Shown in pieces: positions 55,468 to 64,000 of a stretch of 64,000 nt of DNA. Under the pieces are notes generated by a model. The model did not search any database and was not told the DNA's origin. It saw nothing but the letters and a program-made list of their open reading frames with translations. The position numbers and the translations under genes were made by a program. The stretch covers positions 62,001 through 126,000 of the forward strand of contig NZ_BMCU01000002.1 of NCBI RefSeq assembly GCF_014635345.1. The letters run 5' to 3'. The DNA is from Rhodococcoides trifolii (GTDB lineage: Bacteria > Actinomycetota > Actinomycetes > Mycobacteriales > Mycobacteriaceae). How positions within the stretch are numbered: position 1 is the first letter of the stretch; each line of letters opens with the position of its first letter.

Positions 55468-56733
55468 TCAGGACACGGGGGTGGCGCTGTTGCGGCGAGC
55501 AAGACCCTTGCGGTCGTAGTACCAGACCGTGACCGCTCCGAACGTCAGCCCGATCGACAAGCCGACGAACGTCGCCGACAACCCGTGGGTGAGACCCGCA
55601 TCCGCACGTGCGTCGAAATACAGGATCGATCGCACGGCGACGAAGACCTGGTGCATGGGCTCGAATTGCGCGAGCCAGCCGAAGATCCTCGGTGTTGCCT
55701 CCAACGGAATGGTCGCTCCAGCGGACGGCAGTCCGAGGACGATGAAGAGAATCAGATTGATGAGAAGACCGGCTGTGCCGAACACCGACACGATCGACGT
55801 AGCCGTGATTCCGACCGCGGCAATGGCCAGCGCACCGTACATCCACAGCAGCAACGAATGTGGTGAAGGCATGCCCAGGCTTGTCGAGATCCACAGATAC
55901 AACGCGGAGACGATCAGCCCGATCCCCACCATGATCACCCATTTGACGAACATGGTCTGTAGCCGTGAAATCGCGGCTGTCTGCCGGTGTTTGAAGAACG
56001 GGCCGTATTCGGTGGGGGTGAAGCCCAACGCACCGTCGACCAAGGCGCTCACCACCATCGCACCCGTGAACCCGGCCAGCAGCAGCAACAAGGCGTAGTA
56101 GAACGCAGCCAGTCCCAGGCCGGTTCCGTCGGGCAAGGGGTTGTACGGCGTGACGATGACGTCGATGGGCTGGGCCAAGGTGAGTGCAGCGGCACCGGAT
56201 ATCGGCTCGGTCACCGTATCGCCCACCGTTTTCGTCACCTGCTGTCCCACAGTGGTATTGGCGGCATCGAGGGCCTCGTCGCCGATGGTGGTCACGAGCG
56301 AGGATGCGAGCGTGCCGGCTCGGGGGTTGGTCAGGACGGTGATGACCGGCTTGTCGACTTCACCCGAGACCACGCCGGCCTCGGCCAGAATCACCATCCG
56401 TTTGGTGAAGTCGCTCGGAACGACGATGGCGCCGTACAGGTCTCCGCTTGCCATCCCGTCCTGCGCCTGCGCGATACCCATGGGTTGCAGGTCGACCTTG
56501 CTCGAGTCGATACCCGAAACGAGGCCGTCCGCGATCTGCCGTCCGAAGTCCGCCGGCTGACCGGAGGGAAGGGTGTCACCTTCGTCGCTGTTCACGAGCG
56601 CAACGGGGAAGTCGTGGAGGCTCTTCTTCGGGTCGACGATGCCGCCGATGTAGAGGGCGGACAGCAGCGACATCAGCAGCGCCACCACGACGGTCGGTAT
56701 CAGCCAGAACCTGACGGTCTTCACTGCGTTCAC
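55468..56733 (-). CDS. YhgE/Pip or DUF3533-like membrane protein
   Basis: 421 aa from GTG 56733 (GTGGAGTGAC upstream); an in-frame extension runs into the divergent TetR gene. Topology: one N-terminal helix (FWLIPTVVVALLMSLLSALYIGGIV), a large extracytoplasmic domain of about 190 residues (PVALVNSDEGD, FTKRMVILAEAGVVSGEV), then five to six C-terminal helices (AAFYYALLLLLAGFTGAMVVSALVDG onward). ABC-2-like permeases of this shape export lipids or act in envelope secretion. Probably repressed by the divergent TetR. Confidence 0.82.
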   Translation of the reverse strand: MNAVKTVRFWLIPTVVVALLMSLLSALYIGGIVDPKKSLHDFPVALVNSDEGDTLPSGQPADFGRQIADGLVSGIDSSKVDLQPMGIAQAQDGMASGDLYGAIVVPSDFTKRMVILAEAGVVSGEVDKPVITVLTNPRAGTLASSLVTTIGDEALDAANTTVGQQVTKTVGDTVTEPISGAAALTLAQPIDVIVTPYNPLPDGTGLGLAAFYYALLLLLAGFTGAMVVSALVDGALGFTPTEYGPFFKHRQTAAISRLQTMFVKWVIMVGIGLIVSALYLWISTSLGMPSPHSLLLWMYGALAIAAVGITATSIVSVFGTAGLLINLILFIVLGLPSAGATIPLEATPRIFGWLAQFEPMHQVFVAVRSILYFDARADAGLTHGLSATFVGLSIGLTFGAVTVWYYDRKGLARRNSATPVS

Positions 56734-56774
56734 GTCACTCCACTCGCGATCGGTTTCGGTACGAAAATGTATCC

Positions 56775-56790
56775 GATGCATTAATGTATC
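56775..56790. promoter_or_regulatory. TetR operator candidate
   Basis: GATGCATTAATGTATC, a 16-bp palindrome with one mismatched pair, between the divergent YhgE-like gene and tetR, 5 bp before the tetR ATG. Confidence 0.6.
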
Positions 56791-56794
56791 AAGT

Positions 56795-57415
56795 ATGACC
56801 GAGCAACACCAGATGTCCCGACGACGGGCCGCAACGCGTGAACGCCTGCTCGACGGCGCCATGGAGGTGTTCGTCGAACGAGGTTTCGGTCGGGCGACTC
56901 TCGAACAAGTCTGTGAGCGCGCCGGATTCACCCGTGGTGCCTTCTACTCGAACTTCGACTCGATGGATGAGGTGTTCGTCGCGTTGTGGCGTCGGCAATC
57001 CTCCGCACTCGTCGATCGTGTCCGTTCCGCCCTCGGAACGGTCGACCGCACGGGACACTCGTCCCTGTCCGCGGTCTTGGCGGCGGCGCTGCCGACACTT
57101 CGCCTCGATCCGGCGTGGCAAATTCTCACCGCGGAGTTCAACGCGCACGCCGCACGCAATCCTGCTGTGGCGCAGATGGTTTCGTCCCACAGACGGGCCA
57201 TGCGGGACGCCCTCGTGCCCCTTGTCGCCGATGCGCTCGCCTTGTTCGGACGAGCGCTGCCACCCGATTCCGACACCATGGGACGTGCACTCCTCGCCGT
57301 CTACGACGGGGCCATGGCGCAGCAGATGGTCGAGCCGGACAACCCCGACCCGTCGGCGCTTGCCTACGAACTGATCGCGACCGTGATCTGGAGTTACAGC
57401 AGTCCGGTGAAGTGA
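56795..57415 (+). CDS. TetR-family regulator
   Basis: 206 aa. HTH at residues about 8-55 (RERLLDGAMEVFVERGFGRATLEQVCERAGFTRGAFYSNFDSMDE), then an all-helical ligand domain. Divergent from the YhgE/Pip-like gene with a palindrome between, so probably its repressor. The 61 bp between the starts leave room for only one shared regulatory site. Confidence 0.9.
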   Translation: MTEQHQMSRRRAATRERLLDGAMEVFVERGFGRATLEQVCERAGFTRGAFYSNFDSMDEVFVALWRRQSSALVDRVRSALGTVDRTGHSSLSAVLAAALPTLRLDPAWQILTAEFNAHAARNPAVAQMVSSHRRAMRDALVPLVADALALFGRALPPDSDTMGRALLAVYDGAMAQQMVEPDNPDPSALAYELIATVIWSYSSPVK

Positions 57416-57476
57416 ACGACTCATCGCTTCCGGTCCACGAACGCAGTACGCTGTCGCTCTCCGAGAGGCGCAGGCG

Positions 57477-58283
57477 ATGACTGATCCGGACGACGAGCGC
57501 AAGCAGGCAACCACGGCGATGTTCGATCGCGTCGCACCGAACTACGACGAGGGCGGCTCCGGGTGTTTCGCGCATTTCGGCGCGCGTCTGGTCGATGCAG
57601 TCGGCGTCGAACCGGGTCAACATGTACTCGACGTGGCCTGCGGGCGCGGCGCCGCGGCGATTCCAGCGGCCGTGCTCGCCGGGTCGACTGGTTCGGTCCT
57701 CGGAACGGACCTGTCCTCCGAGATGGTCGCGTGTGCGCGTTCGGACGCCGAGAGGGCAGGCGTCGACGTCGATTTCGCCGTCGGTGATGCCGAATCACTC
57801 GGATTCCCCGATGAATCCGTCGACGTGGTGATGTGCGGTTTCGGCATGATGTTTCTGCCGAATGTCGACGTGGCCTTGCGCGAGTTCCGCCGCGTACTCC
57901 GGCCGGGAGGCACCGTCGGAGTCTCTACCTGGAAGGTCACCCAAGTCGCCGATCTCGGAATCGTCATGGCTCGCAACGGATTCATGGAGGTCGATGGGGA
58001 AGTGCTGCGGTTCGCAGATCCTGCGGTGCTAGCGGGCTACCTGACCGACGCGGGATTCGGCTCCATTGTTGTTCGGGCAGAGACGGTGTCGACCGAGTAC
58101 GTCGACGTGGATGCATACTGGTCCGCAGCTCGCGGCACGGGTATGCGTCGGTGGATCGACCGGCTGGACGGCGACAGATTACTTACCGTCAGAAGCGAAT
58201 TGGGCCAGCGCCTCGCTGCGGTGTCGAACGGTGGGGCACTCGAAGTCGATGCGACAGCACTGATCGCCGTTGCGTATCGGTAG
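57477..58283 (+). CDS. class I SAM-dependent methyltransferase
   Basis: 268 aa. SAM-binding fold at residues 10-160: VDAVGVEPGQHVLDVACGRGAAAIPAAV (motif I), LGTDLSSEMVACARSDAERAG, VVMCGFGMMFLPNVDVALREFRRVLRPGG. Resembles UbiE/Coq5-like enzymes acting on quinones or other small molecules. 61 bp after tetR in the same direction. Substrate unknown. Confidence 0.85.
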   Translation: MTDPDDERKQATTAMFDRVAPNYDEGGSGCFAHFGARLVDAVGVEPGQHVLDVACGRGAAAIPAAVLAGSTGSVLGTDLSSEMVACARSDAERAGVDVDFAVGDAESLGFPDESVDVVMCGFGMMFLPNVDVALREFRRVLRPGGTVGVSTWKVTQVADLGIVMARNGFMEVDGEVLRFADPAVLAGYLTDAGFGSIVVRAETVSTEYVDVDAYWSAARGTGMRRWIDRLDGDRLLTVRSELGQRLAAVSNGGALEVDATALIAVAYR

Positions 58284-58293
58284 CGTGCTGCTC

Positions 58294-59532
58294 TCAGTGC
58301 GTAGGGGCCCGGGGGAGACGAAACAGCAGCAACGATGCAACGGCGAGCACGAGGGTTCGGTCGTAGGTCAGACAGAAAGCGAACTGCCCGTCGGCGTCCT
58401 GCAGCGCGACGACGGCTGCGGCGAAGTGCGGATTGACCACGACGAAGGACCATTCACCGGCGAGTGGCTCGTCGGGGTGGAGGAATACGCGTCGGACCGC
58501 GGAGTCGGCCGGACCGGCGCCGAACATCGCGTAGAGAGCGCAGTTCTCGGAGAGGAGGGCGTCGGACCCGTGCGCGTCCCGGACCGCGTTCGGCACCGTT
58601 GTCAGACAGATGGTCGTGGGGGCTACGGCAAGTGCGCCGCGGCGGAGCTGGTCCATGATTGTCGAGACCACGAAGGACGAACCGCGTCGATTCTTGCGGA
58701 CGGCCGAGGCCATGCCGAACGGTGTCACCGCCGCGGGTACGCGTGCCGTCACCGACGCGGGTACGGACGCGACGGGAATCGTAGGGGCCGTGTCGATTCC
58801 GGGGTACGCCGCGAGCGGTGCGGGCTTGCCGAACAACCACCCCTGGCCCAGGGTTGCCCCCATCTCGCGAGCAGCGCGCAAGTGTTGGTCCGTCTCGATT
58901 CCCTCCGCCAGAACCGCTGCGCCCGTTCGGTCCGACTCGGCGGCCACTGCCATCACGGTCATAGCCGTATCGGCATCGGATCGATTCTGGACCAACCGCA
59001 TGTCGAGTTTGATCACGTCGGGCCGGAGAAACGGGAGGAAGGCCAGGCTGGCTGGGTCCGCACCCACATCGTCGACTGCGATCCGCCACCCCAATTCTCG
59101 CGCGTGCGCCACCGAGCGAAGCAGACCGCCGGGATCGCTCAGGAGGTCGCGTTCGGTGATCTCGACGGTGATCGACAGACCGGTCGAGTCGTCGAGAACA
59201 TCTCGTACTTCGGGCGGTGGAGACATGTCCATCGTCGACGGTTCCATGTTCAGGAAAAGGTGGAGGGACGTCGGCAGATTCGCCTCCAGCGCACCGCGCA
59301 ACGCGGTGGTGCGGCAGGACCAGTCCAGTTCCGCTACCGCACGGCGTTCGGCGGCCGCTGCGAACAACGCGGCCGGCGATTCCATCGAGCCACCGGCGGG
59401 ACCGCGCGTGAGCGCCTCGAAGCCGACCACGTCACCGGTATGAAGGTCGACCACCGGTTGAAACAGAGAGGTAATGCGCAGGCTCGACACCCATGCCTGC
59501 GCGGCTGACTCGGTGGTGCGGAGGTCGCGCAC
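58294..59532 (-). CDS. EAL-domain protein with C-terminal DICT-like sensor
   Basis: 412 aa from GTG 59532 with AGGAAGGG upstream. Residues about 15-255 form an EAL phosphodiesterase domain, but the key motif reads FEALTRG, with ITVEITERDL, IAVDDVGAD (DDVG), LDMRLVQ and VLAEGIETDQHL all present. A DICT-like sensory region covers residues 290-410. It should hydrolyse or bind c-di-GMP; the conserved Glu and Asp residues suggest activity. Divergent from the Ser/Thr kinase. Confidence 0.88.
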   Translation of the reverse strand: MRDLRTTESAAQAWVSSLRITSLFQPVVDLHTGDVVGFEALTRGPAGGSMESPAALFAAAAERRAVAELDWSCRTTALRGALEANLPTSLHLFLNMEPSTMDMSPPPEVRDVLDDSTGLSITVEITERDLLSDPGGLLRSVAHARELGWRIAVDDVGADPASLAFLPFLRPDVIKLDMRLVQNRSDADTAMTVMAVAAESDRTGAAVLAEGIETDQHLRAAREMGATLGQGWLFGKPAPLAAYPGIDTAPTIPVASVPASVTARVPAAVTPFGMASAVRKNRRGSSFVVSTIMDQLRRGALAVAPTTICLTTVPNAVRDAHGSDALLSENCALYAMFGAGPADSAVRRVFLHPDEPLAGEWSFVVVNPHFAAAVVALQDADGQFAFCLTYDRTLVLAVASLLLFRLPRAPTH

Positions 59533-59673
59533 GATTTCTACCCTTCCTGAACGCCCCCCGCGAGTGCCGAATGTGGACTCAGCGTACTGGGCCGAAAGGG
59601 TCGGATTGCGTCGTCCTGCGTTCGGCGGGGACCATTGCCCGCCATACTGAGGGTCGAGGAGGTTGTCGGCGTC

Positions 59674-60900
<1,227 letters not shown>

Positions 60901-61004
60901 GGCGCCGGACCTCGCGGCTGGGTGTCAGCGGACTCGTCGACACCGGCTGTGATCCTGGACCGTCCGGCGCGGGCCGCCGGCAGCCGTCGGTAGCGTCACC
61001 GCAC

Positions 61005-61571
61005 ATGGCCCTCATCTATCGCGCAGAGCTGTCCCCGTCGAAACTCGAGATGCTGCAGAGCTGGGTGCCCTCGCCACCCTGGGCTGCCGACGTCGACACG
61101 TCCGCGCTCGCGCTGGTGGGGGCGTACCGATTCGACGATCCGGACGGCGAGGTGGGGCTCGAAGCGCATCTGCTCGAAAGTGCCGATGGCCGGATACTTC
61201 ACGTTCCGGTGACGTACCGGAACGCACCACTGCAGGGGTTCGACTCCGCGTTCGTCACGACGATGCAGCATTCGGTACTGGGGGAGCGGTGGGTGTACGA
61301 CGGGGGCGCCGATCCGGTGTTTCTGCGAGCCTTCGCGTCGACGATCGTCAGCGGCGGAGTGCAGGCCGACTTCGACGTCCAGACGGACGACGGAACAGTC
61401 CCGCGACAACTGACCACGTTCGTGACCGGCAGCGGTGGCGACGACAACGGTGGCAACATGTCCATCATTCGGATCGCCGGCACGGTCGACGTGCCGAAGA
61501 GTGCGGCACGGCTGACCGGAACCTGGCCAGGACAACAGGATCCGGCTGTTCTCGCGTTCGTCGAGGAATGA
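61005..61571 (+). CDS. maltokinase N-terminal cap-like protein
   Basis: 188 aa; starts MALIYRAELSPSKLEMLQSWVPSPPWA, the opening of the Mak_N_cap domain that precedes the kinase part of actinobacterial maltokinases. Here it stands alone, with no kinase domain. VPVTYRNAPLQGFDSAFV and MQHSVLGERWVYDGGADPV fit the family. Perhaps a regulator or substrate-channeling partner in trehalose/glycogen metabolism. Coupled by ATGA to the thioesterase. Confidence 0.8.
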   Translation: MALIYRAELSPSKLEMLQSWVPSPPWAADVDTSALALVGAYRFDDPDGEVGLEAHLLESADGRILHVPVTYRNAPLQGFDSAFVTTMQHSVLGERWVYDGGADPVFLRAFASTIVSGGVQADFDVQTDDGTVPRQLTTFVTGSGGDDNGGNMSIIRIAGTVDVPKSAARLTGTWPGQQDPAVLAFVEE

Positions 61572-61996
61572 TGTTCCATCGCACGCTGCCGCTCACGCAC
61601 CGACCCGAGCGCGACGGTTCCGTCACCGAGGCTCGGCATGTTCCGGCCACGTTGGCCGTCGAGTTCGCATCGACAGCGTGGGCTCAGGCGCTCTACGAGT
61701 GTTCGCGAGGCGCGTTGTCGGCGATGGACGTGATGGTGGTCCACATTTCCGCAGACTTCTCGCGTGAACTGCTGACCGGGACCGCGGATGCATCCGTGGT
61801 GGTCACCAGAATCGGGACCAGTTCGGTGACTCTGGACGTGTTCGTCGACCAGGGGGGTGAACGCTGCGCTCGCGTCAGGCACACGTTGGTTCGGGTGAAG
61901 AACGGGGTATCGCACCCGTGGGGAGAATCGGAGAAAGCCCTGCTCGGCGGACTCGAAGTGGAGATGGAGCGGGCGACGGGAATCGAACCCGCGTAA
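61568..61996 (+). CDS. hotdog-fold thioesterase overlapping tRNA-Gly
   Basis: 142 aa from ATG 61568, overlapping the cap-protein stop. Hotdog protein with long helix (VEFASTAWAQALYECSRGALSAMDVMVVHISADFSREL) and GTSSVTLDVFVDQGGERCARVRHTLVRV. Its last codons (ERATGIEPA) and stop lie on the opposite strand of tRNA-Gly, overlapping by 32 bp; the conserved part ends before this. A frame that stops inside a tRNA is unusual. Confidence 0.72.
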   Translation: MMFHRTLPLTHRPERDGSVTEARHVPATLAVEFASTAWAQALYECSRGALSAMDVMVVHISADFSRELLTGTADASVVVTRIGTSSVTLDVFVDQGGERCARVRHTLVRVKNGVSHPWGESEKALLGGLEVEMERATGIEPA

Positions 61997-62038
61997 TTAG
62001 TTTGGAAGACTAAGGCTCTACCATTGAGCTACGCCCGC
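61965..62038 (-). tRNA. tRNA-Gly (anticodon UCC)
   Basis: GCGGGCG acceptor with CGCCCGC, anticodon stem TTAGT/ACTAA with loop CTTCCAA (TCC), T arm GCGGG-TTCGATT-CCCGT, encoded CCA. Confidence 0.95.
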
Positions 62039-62151
62039 ATGCACACGACGGAACCGGGATCGCCGGCCTCGCCGTCTGCGTTGAGTGACTGTACCCAATC
62101 CCGCTTTGAATTCGGAAATCGACCCACCGTAGGATCGACGCGGCAGGTGAA

Positions 62152-62225
62152 CGGGATGTGGCGCAGCTTGGTAGCGCATCCGCTTTGGGAGCGGAGGGTC
62201 GCAGGTTCGAATCCTGTCATCCCGA
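62152..62225 (+). tRNA. tRNA-Pro (anticodon UGG)
   Basis: CGGGATG acceptor with CATCCCG, anticodon stem TCCGC/GCGGA with loop TTTGGGA (TGG), T arm GCAGG-TTCGAAT-CCTGT. CCA is not encoded. Confidence 0.95.
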
Positions 62226-62276
62226 CAGAACGTGAAAGAATCACCGATTCCGATAAGCAATGAAGGAGCAAGTCGC

Positions 62277-63659
62277 GTGAAGAGCACCGTCGAGCAGTTG
62301 AGCCCGACGCGAGTCCGTATCAATGTTGAGGTGCCCTTCGAGGAGCTCAAGCCTGATTTCGACGCCGCGTACAAGACCCTCGCTCAGCAGATCCGTCTGC
62401 CGGGGTTCCGCCCGGGCAAGGCTCCGGCCAAGCTGCTCGAGGCCCGCGTCGGACGGGTCAACGTCCTGAACCAGGTCGTCAACGATGCCCTGCCGGCAAA
62501 GTACAACGACGCACTGAACTCCACGGAGCTCAAGCCGCTCGGTCAGCCGGACATCGAGATCACCAAGATCGAGGACGGTGAAGAGATCACCTTCACCGCC
62601 GAGGTCGACGTTCGTCCCGAGATCGCCTTGCCCGACTACTCGACCCTGAGCGTCACCGTCGACCCGGTCGAGATCACCGACGAGGCCGTCGACGAGCAGT
62701 TGCTCTCGCTGCGTCAGCGCTTCGGCACCCTCACCGGCGTCGAGCGCGCGGCACAGGACGGCGACTTCGTTTCCATCGACCTCAGCGCAACCGTCGACGG
62801 TGAGGACGTCCCGGAGGCGTCGACCGAGGGCCTCTCGCACGAGGTCGGATCGGGTCAGCTGATCGACGGACTCGACGAGGCCATCGTCGGACTGAACGCC
62901 GGCGAGTCCAAGGAGTTCCCCACCACCCTCCTCGCCGGTGAGCACGCCGGGCAGGAAGCCGTCGTCGTGGTGACCGTCAAGAGCATCAAGGAGCGCGAGC
63001 TTCCCGAGGCCGACGACGACTTCGCCCAGCTGGCAAGCGAATTCGACACGATCGACGCACTTCTCGGCGATCTCCGCGAGCGCGTCGCGCGCGTGAAGAA
63101 GGTCGAGCAGGCCGGTCAGATTCGCGACAAGGTTCTCGAAGCGCTCCTCGACACCGTCGAGATCGCCGTGCCGGAGGCGTTCGTCCAGGCAGAGGTGGAT
63201 TCACATCTGCACGACGCGATCCACGGTCTCGATCACGACGAGGACGCGCTGAACAAGCAGCTCGAAGCGGACGGAAGCTCGCGCGAGAAATTCGACGCCG
63301 ACTCCCGCGAGAGCGCGGAGAAGTCCGTCAAGACGCAGCTGCTGCTGGATTCGATTGCCGACGCCGAGTCCACCCAGGTGGGACAGGAAGAGTTGACGCA
63401 GAACATCATCTTCCAGGCGCAGCGCTACGGGATTCCCCCGGAGCAGTTCATCCAGCAGGTGCAGCAGGCCAACCAGCTTCCCGCACTGTTCGCCGACATC
63501 CGGCGCAGCAAGGCGCTGGCCGCCATCGTCGATCAGGTCACGGTCACCGACTCCGCGGGTGCGGCGGTCGATACCAAGGAGCTGTTCGGCGATTCGTCCG
63601 ACGACGACACAGAAGACGTCTCGCCTGCGGATTCGTCCGAGGGCGAACAGGAGAAGTAA
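62277..63659 (+). CDS. tig: trigger factor
   Basis: 460 aa from GTG 62277 with GAAGGAGC upstream; a further-upstream start at 62232 has no ribosome site. N-terminal ribosome-binding domain includes the GFRPGKAP loop ([19 protein letters not shown]), a PPIase (FKBP-like) domain lies at about residues 155-250, and a C-terminal helical chaperone domain with an acidic tail ([17 protein letters not shown]). Folds nascent chains at the exit tunnel. Followed by clpP1, as in most actinobacteria. Confidence 0.95.
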   Translation: MKSTVEQLSPTRVRINVEVPFEELKPDFDAAYKTLAQQIRLPGFRPGKAPAKLLEARVGRVNVLNQVVNDALPAKYNDALNSTELKPLGQPDIEITKIEDGEEITFTAEVDVRPEIALPDYSTLSVTVDPVEITDEAVDEQLLSLRQRFGTLTGVERAAQDGDFVSIDLSATVDGEDVPEASTEGLSHEVGSGQLIDGLDEAIVGLNAGESKEFPTTLLAGEHAGQEAVVVVTVKSIKERELPEADDDFAQLASEFDTIDALLGDLRERVARVKKVEQAGQIRDKVLEALLDTVEIAVPEAFVQAEVDSHLHDAIHGLDHDEDALNKQLEADGSSREKFDADSRESAEKSVKTQLLLDSIADAESTQVGQEELTQNIIFQAQRYGIPPEQFIQQVQQANQLPALFADIRRSKALAAIVDQVTVTDSAGAAVDTKELFGDSSDDDTEDVSPADSSEGEQEK

Positions 63660-63673
63660 CGCTCACAGCGAAC

Positions 63674-63705
63674 GACGGCGGTTCCGGGACTCCGGGGCCG
63701 CCGTC
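63674..63705 (+). terminator. hairpin between tig and clpP1
   Basis: GACGGCGG pairs with CCGCCGTC with an internal CCGG-rich loop, then CTTCGTTAG. A weak terminator or partial attenuator; clpP1 may also have its own promoter downstream. Confidence 0.55.
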
Positions 63706-63757
63706 CTTCGTTAGTGTCGGTGGTAGCAAGTAAATCCGTATGGAGAAGGCAGGTACC

Positions 63758-64000
63758 GTGACCAACCCGAACCCGGCAGCAAGCCCCGTGATGACGTCGG
63801 CCACCGCGGGTCTCAACCTCAGTGACTCCGTCTACGAACGCCTTCTGCGCGAACGCATCATCTTCCTCGGCACTCAGGTCGACGACGACATCGCGAACAA
63901 GTTGTGTGCGCAGATTCTGTTGCTTTCGGCCGAGGACCCCACCCGCGACATCGAGCTGTACATCAACTCTCCCGGAGGTTCGGTGTCGGCCGGAATGGCC
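63758..64000 (+). CDS. clpP1: ATP-dependent Clp protease proteolytic subunit 1, partial
   Basis: First 81 codons only; the gene continues past the right edge. GTG 63758 preferred with GGAGAAGG upstream; an in-frame ATG lies at 63740 and another at 63791. The conserved part starts [21 protein letters not shown] and continues [28 protein letters not shown], the ClpP core; the catalytic Ser, His and Asp lie beyond the window. ClpP1 forms a hetero-tetradecamer with ClpP2, encoded next in other actinobacteria. Confidence 0.95.
   Translation, partial: MTNPNPAASPVMTSATAGLNLSDSVYERLLRERIIFLGTQVDDDIANKLCAQILLLSAEDPTRDIELYINSPGGSVSAGMA

Noticed and set aside
50053-56733. Large biosynthetic gene cluster
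   Set aside because: Only one NRPS is present, without tailoring, MbtH, transporter or PPTase genes recognisable next to it; the neighbours are better read as separate transcription units.

Overview
The window is high-GC actinobacterial DNA, most likely from a Rhodococcus or a close relative in the Mycobacteriales. GTG starts, stop/start overlaps and strong GGAGG sites are common. The right half follows the gene order I remember for Mycobacterium tuberculosis Rv2478c to Rv2461c: ssb-like gene, ettA, NAD-glutamate dehydrogenase, thioesterases, aglA, glbO, HNH gene, DUF5130 gene, pepN, Rv2466c-type disulfide protein, rpiB, nei, then tig and clpP1. No database search was run; family names come from reading motifs.

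Region by region. 1-6353: start of a FadH-like dienoyl-CoA reductase behind a PadR regulator, a UMF1-type MFS transporter, an alpha/beta hydrolase, then a TetR regulator divergent from an electron-transfer oxidoreductase and a DesA3-type acyl desaturase, closed by a strong terminator. 6441-7334: three tandem genes for tiny secreted proteins. 7539-16945: an integrated phage-like element of about 9.4 kb in the 3' end of tRNA-Arg(UCU), bounded by a 23-bp direct repeat. It carries a tyrosine integrase, an excisionase-like gene, a putative replication initiator with a candidate origin inside it, many small genes, an HK97-type prohead protease and major capsid gene, and an HNH nuclease. It has no recognisable terminase, portal, tail or lysis genes. 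Its plan resembles phiRv1/phiRv2 of M. tuberculosis and capsid-encoding phage satellites.

17031-25315: XdhC-like protein, CopD-CtaG membrane fusion, a TetR/MFS divergent pair with two visible operators, and a MarR/ABC exporter divergent pair with a palindrome between them. 25343-34230: a 40-bp palindrome containing two TTGTCCACA boxes, then ssb, ettA and the GDH-thioesterase operon. 34233-46645: carbohydrate, globin, channel, nuclease, peptidase and repair genes plus several hypothetical proteins.

46775-56733: GAF-ANTAR regulator, an esterase, a BlaI-like repressor with its M56 membrane peptidase, and next to them on the other strand a stand-alone C-A-PCP-C peptide synthetase and a DUF2231 gene. 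TACTAC/GTAGTA dyads lie before both of these genes, which suggests that the BlaI-M56 pair senses a signal and derepresses the synthetase. A transglutaminase and a YhgE/Pip-like membrane protein follow. 56795-64000: TetR, methyltransferase, EAL-domain protein, a Ser/Thr kinase with an Asn-Gly tail, maltokinase-cap protein, thioesterase, tRNA-Gly, tRNA-Pro, tig and the start of clpP1.
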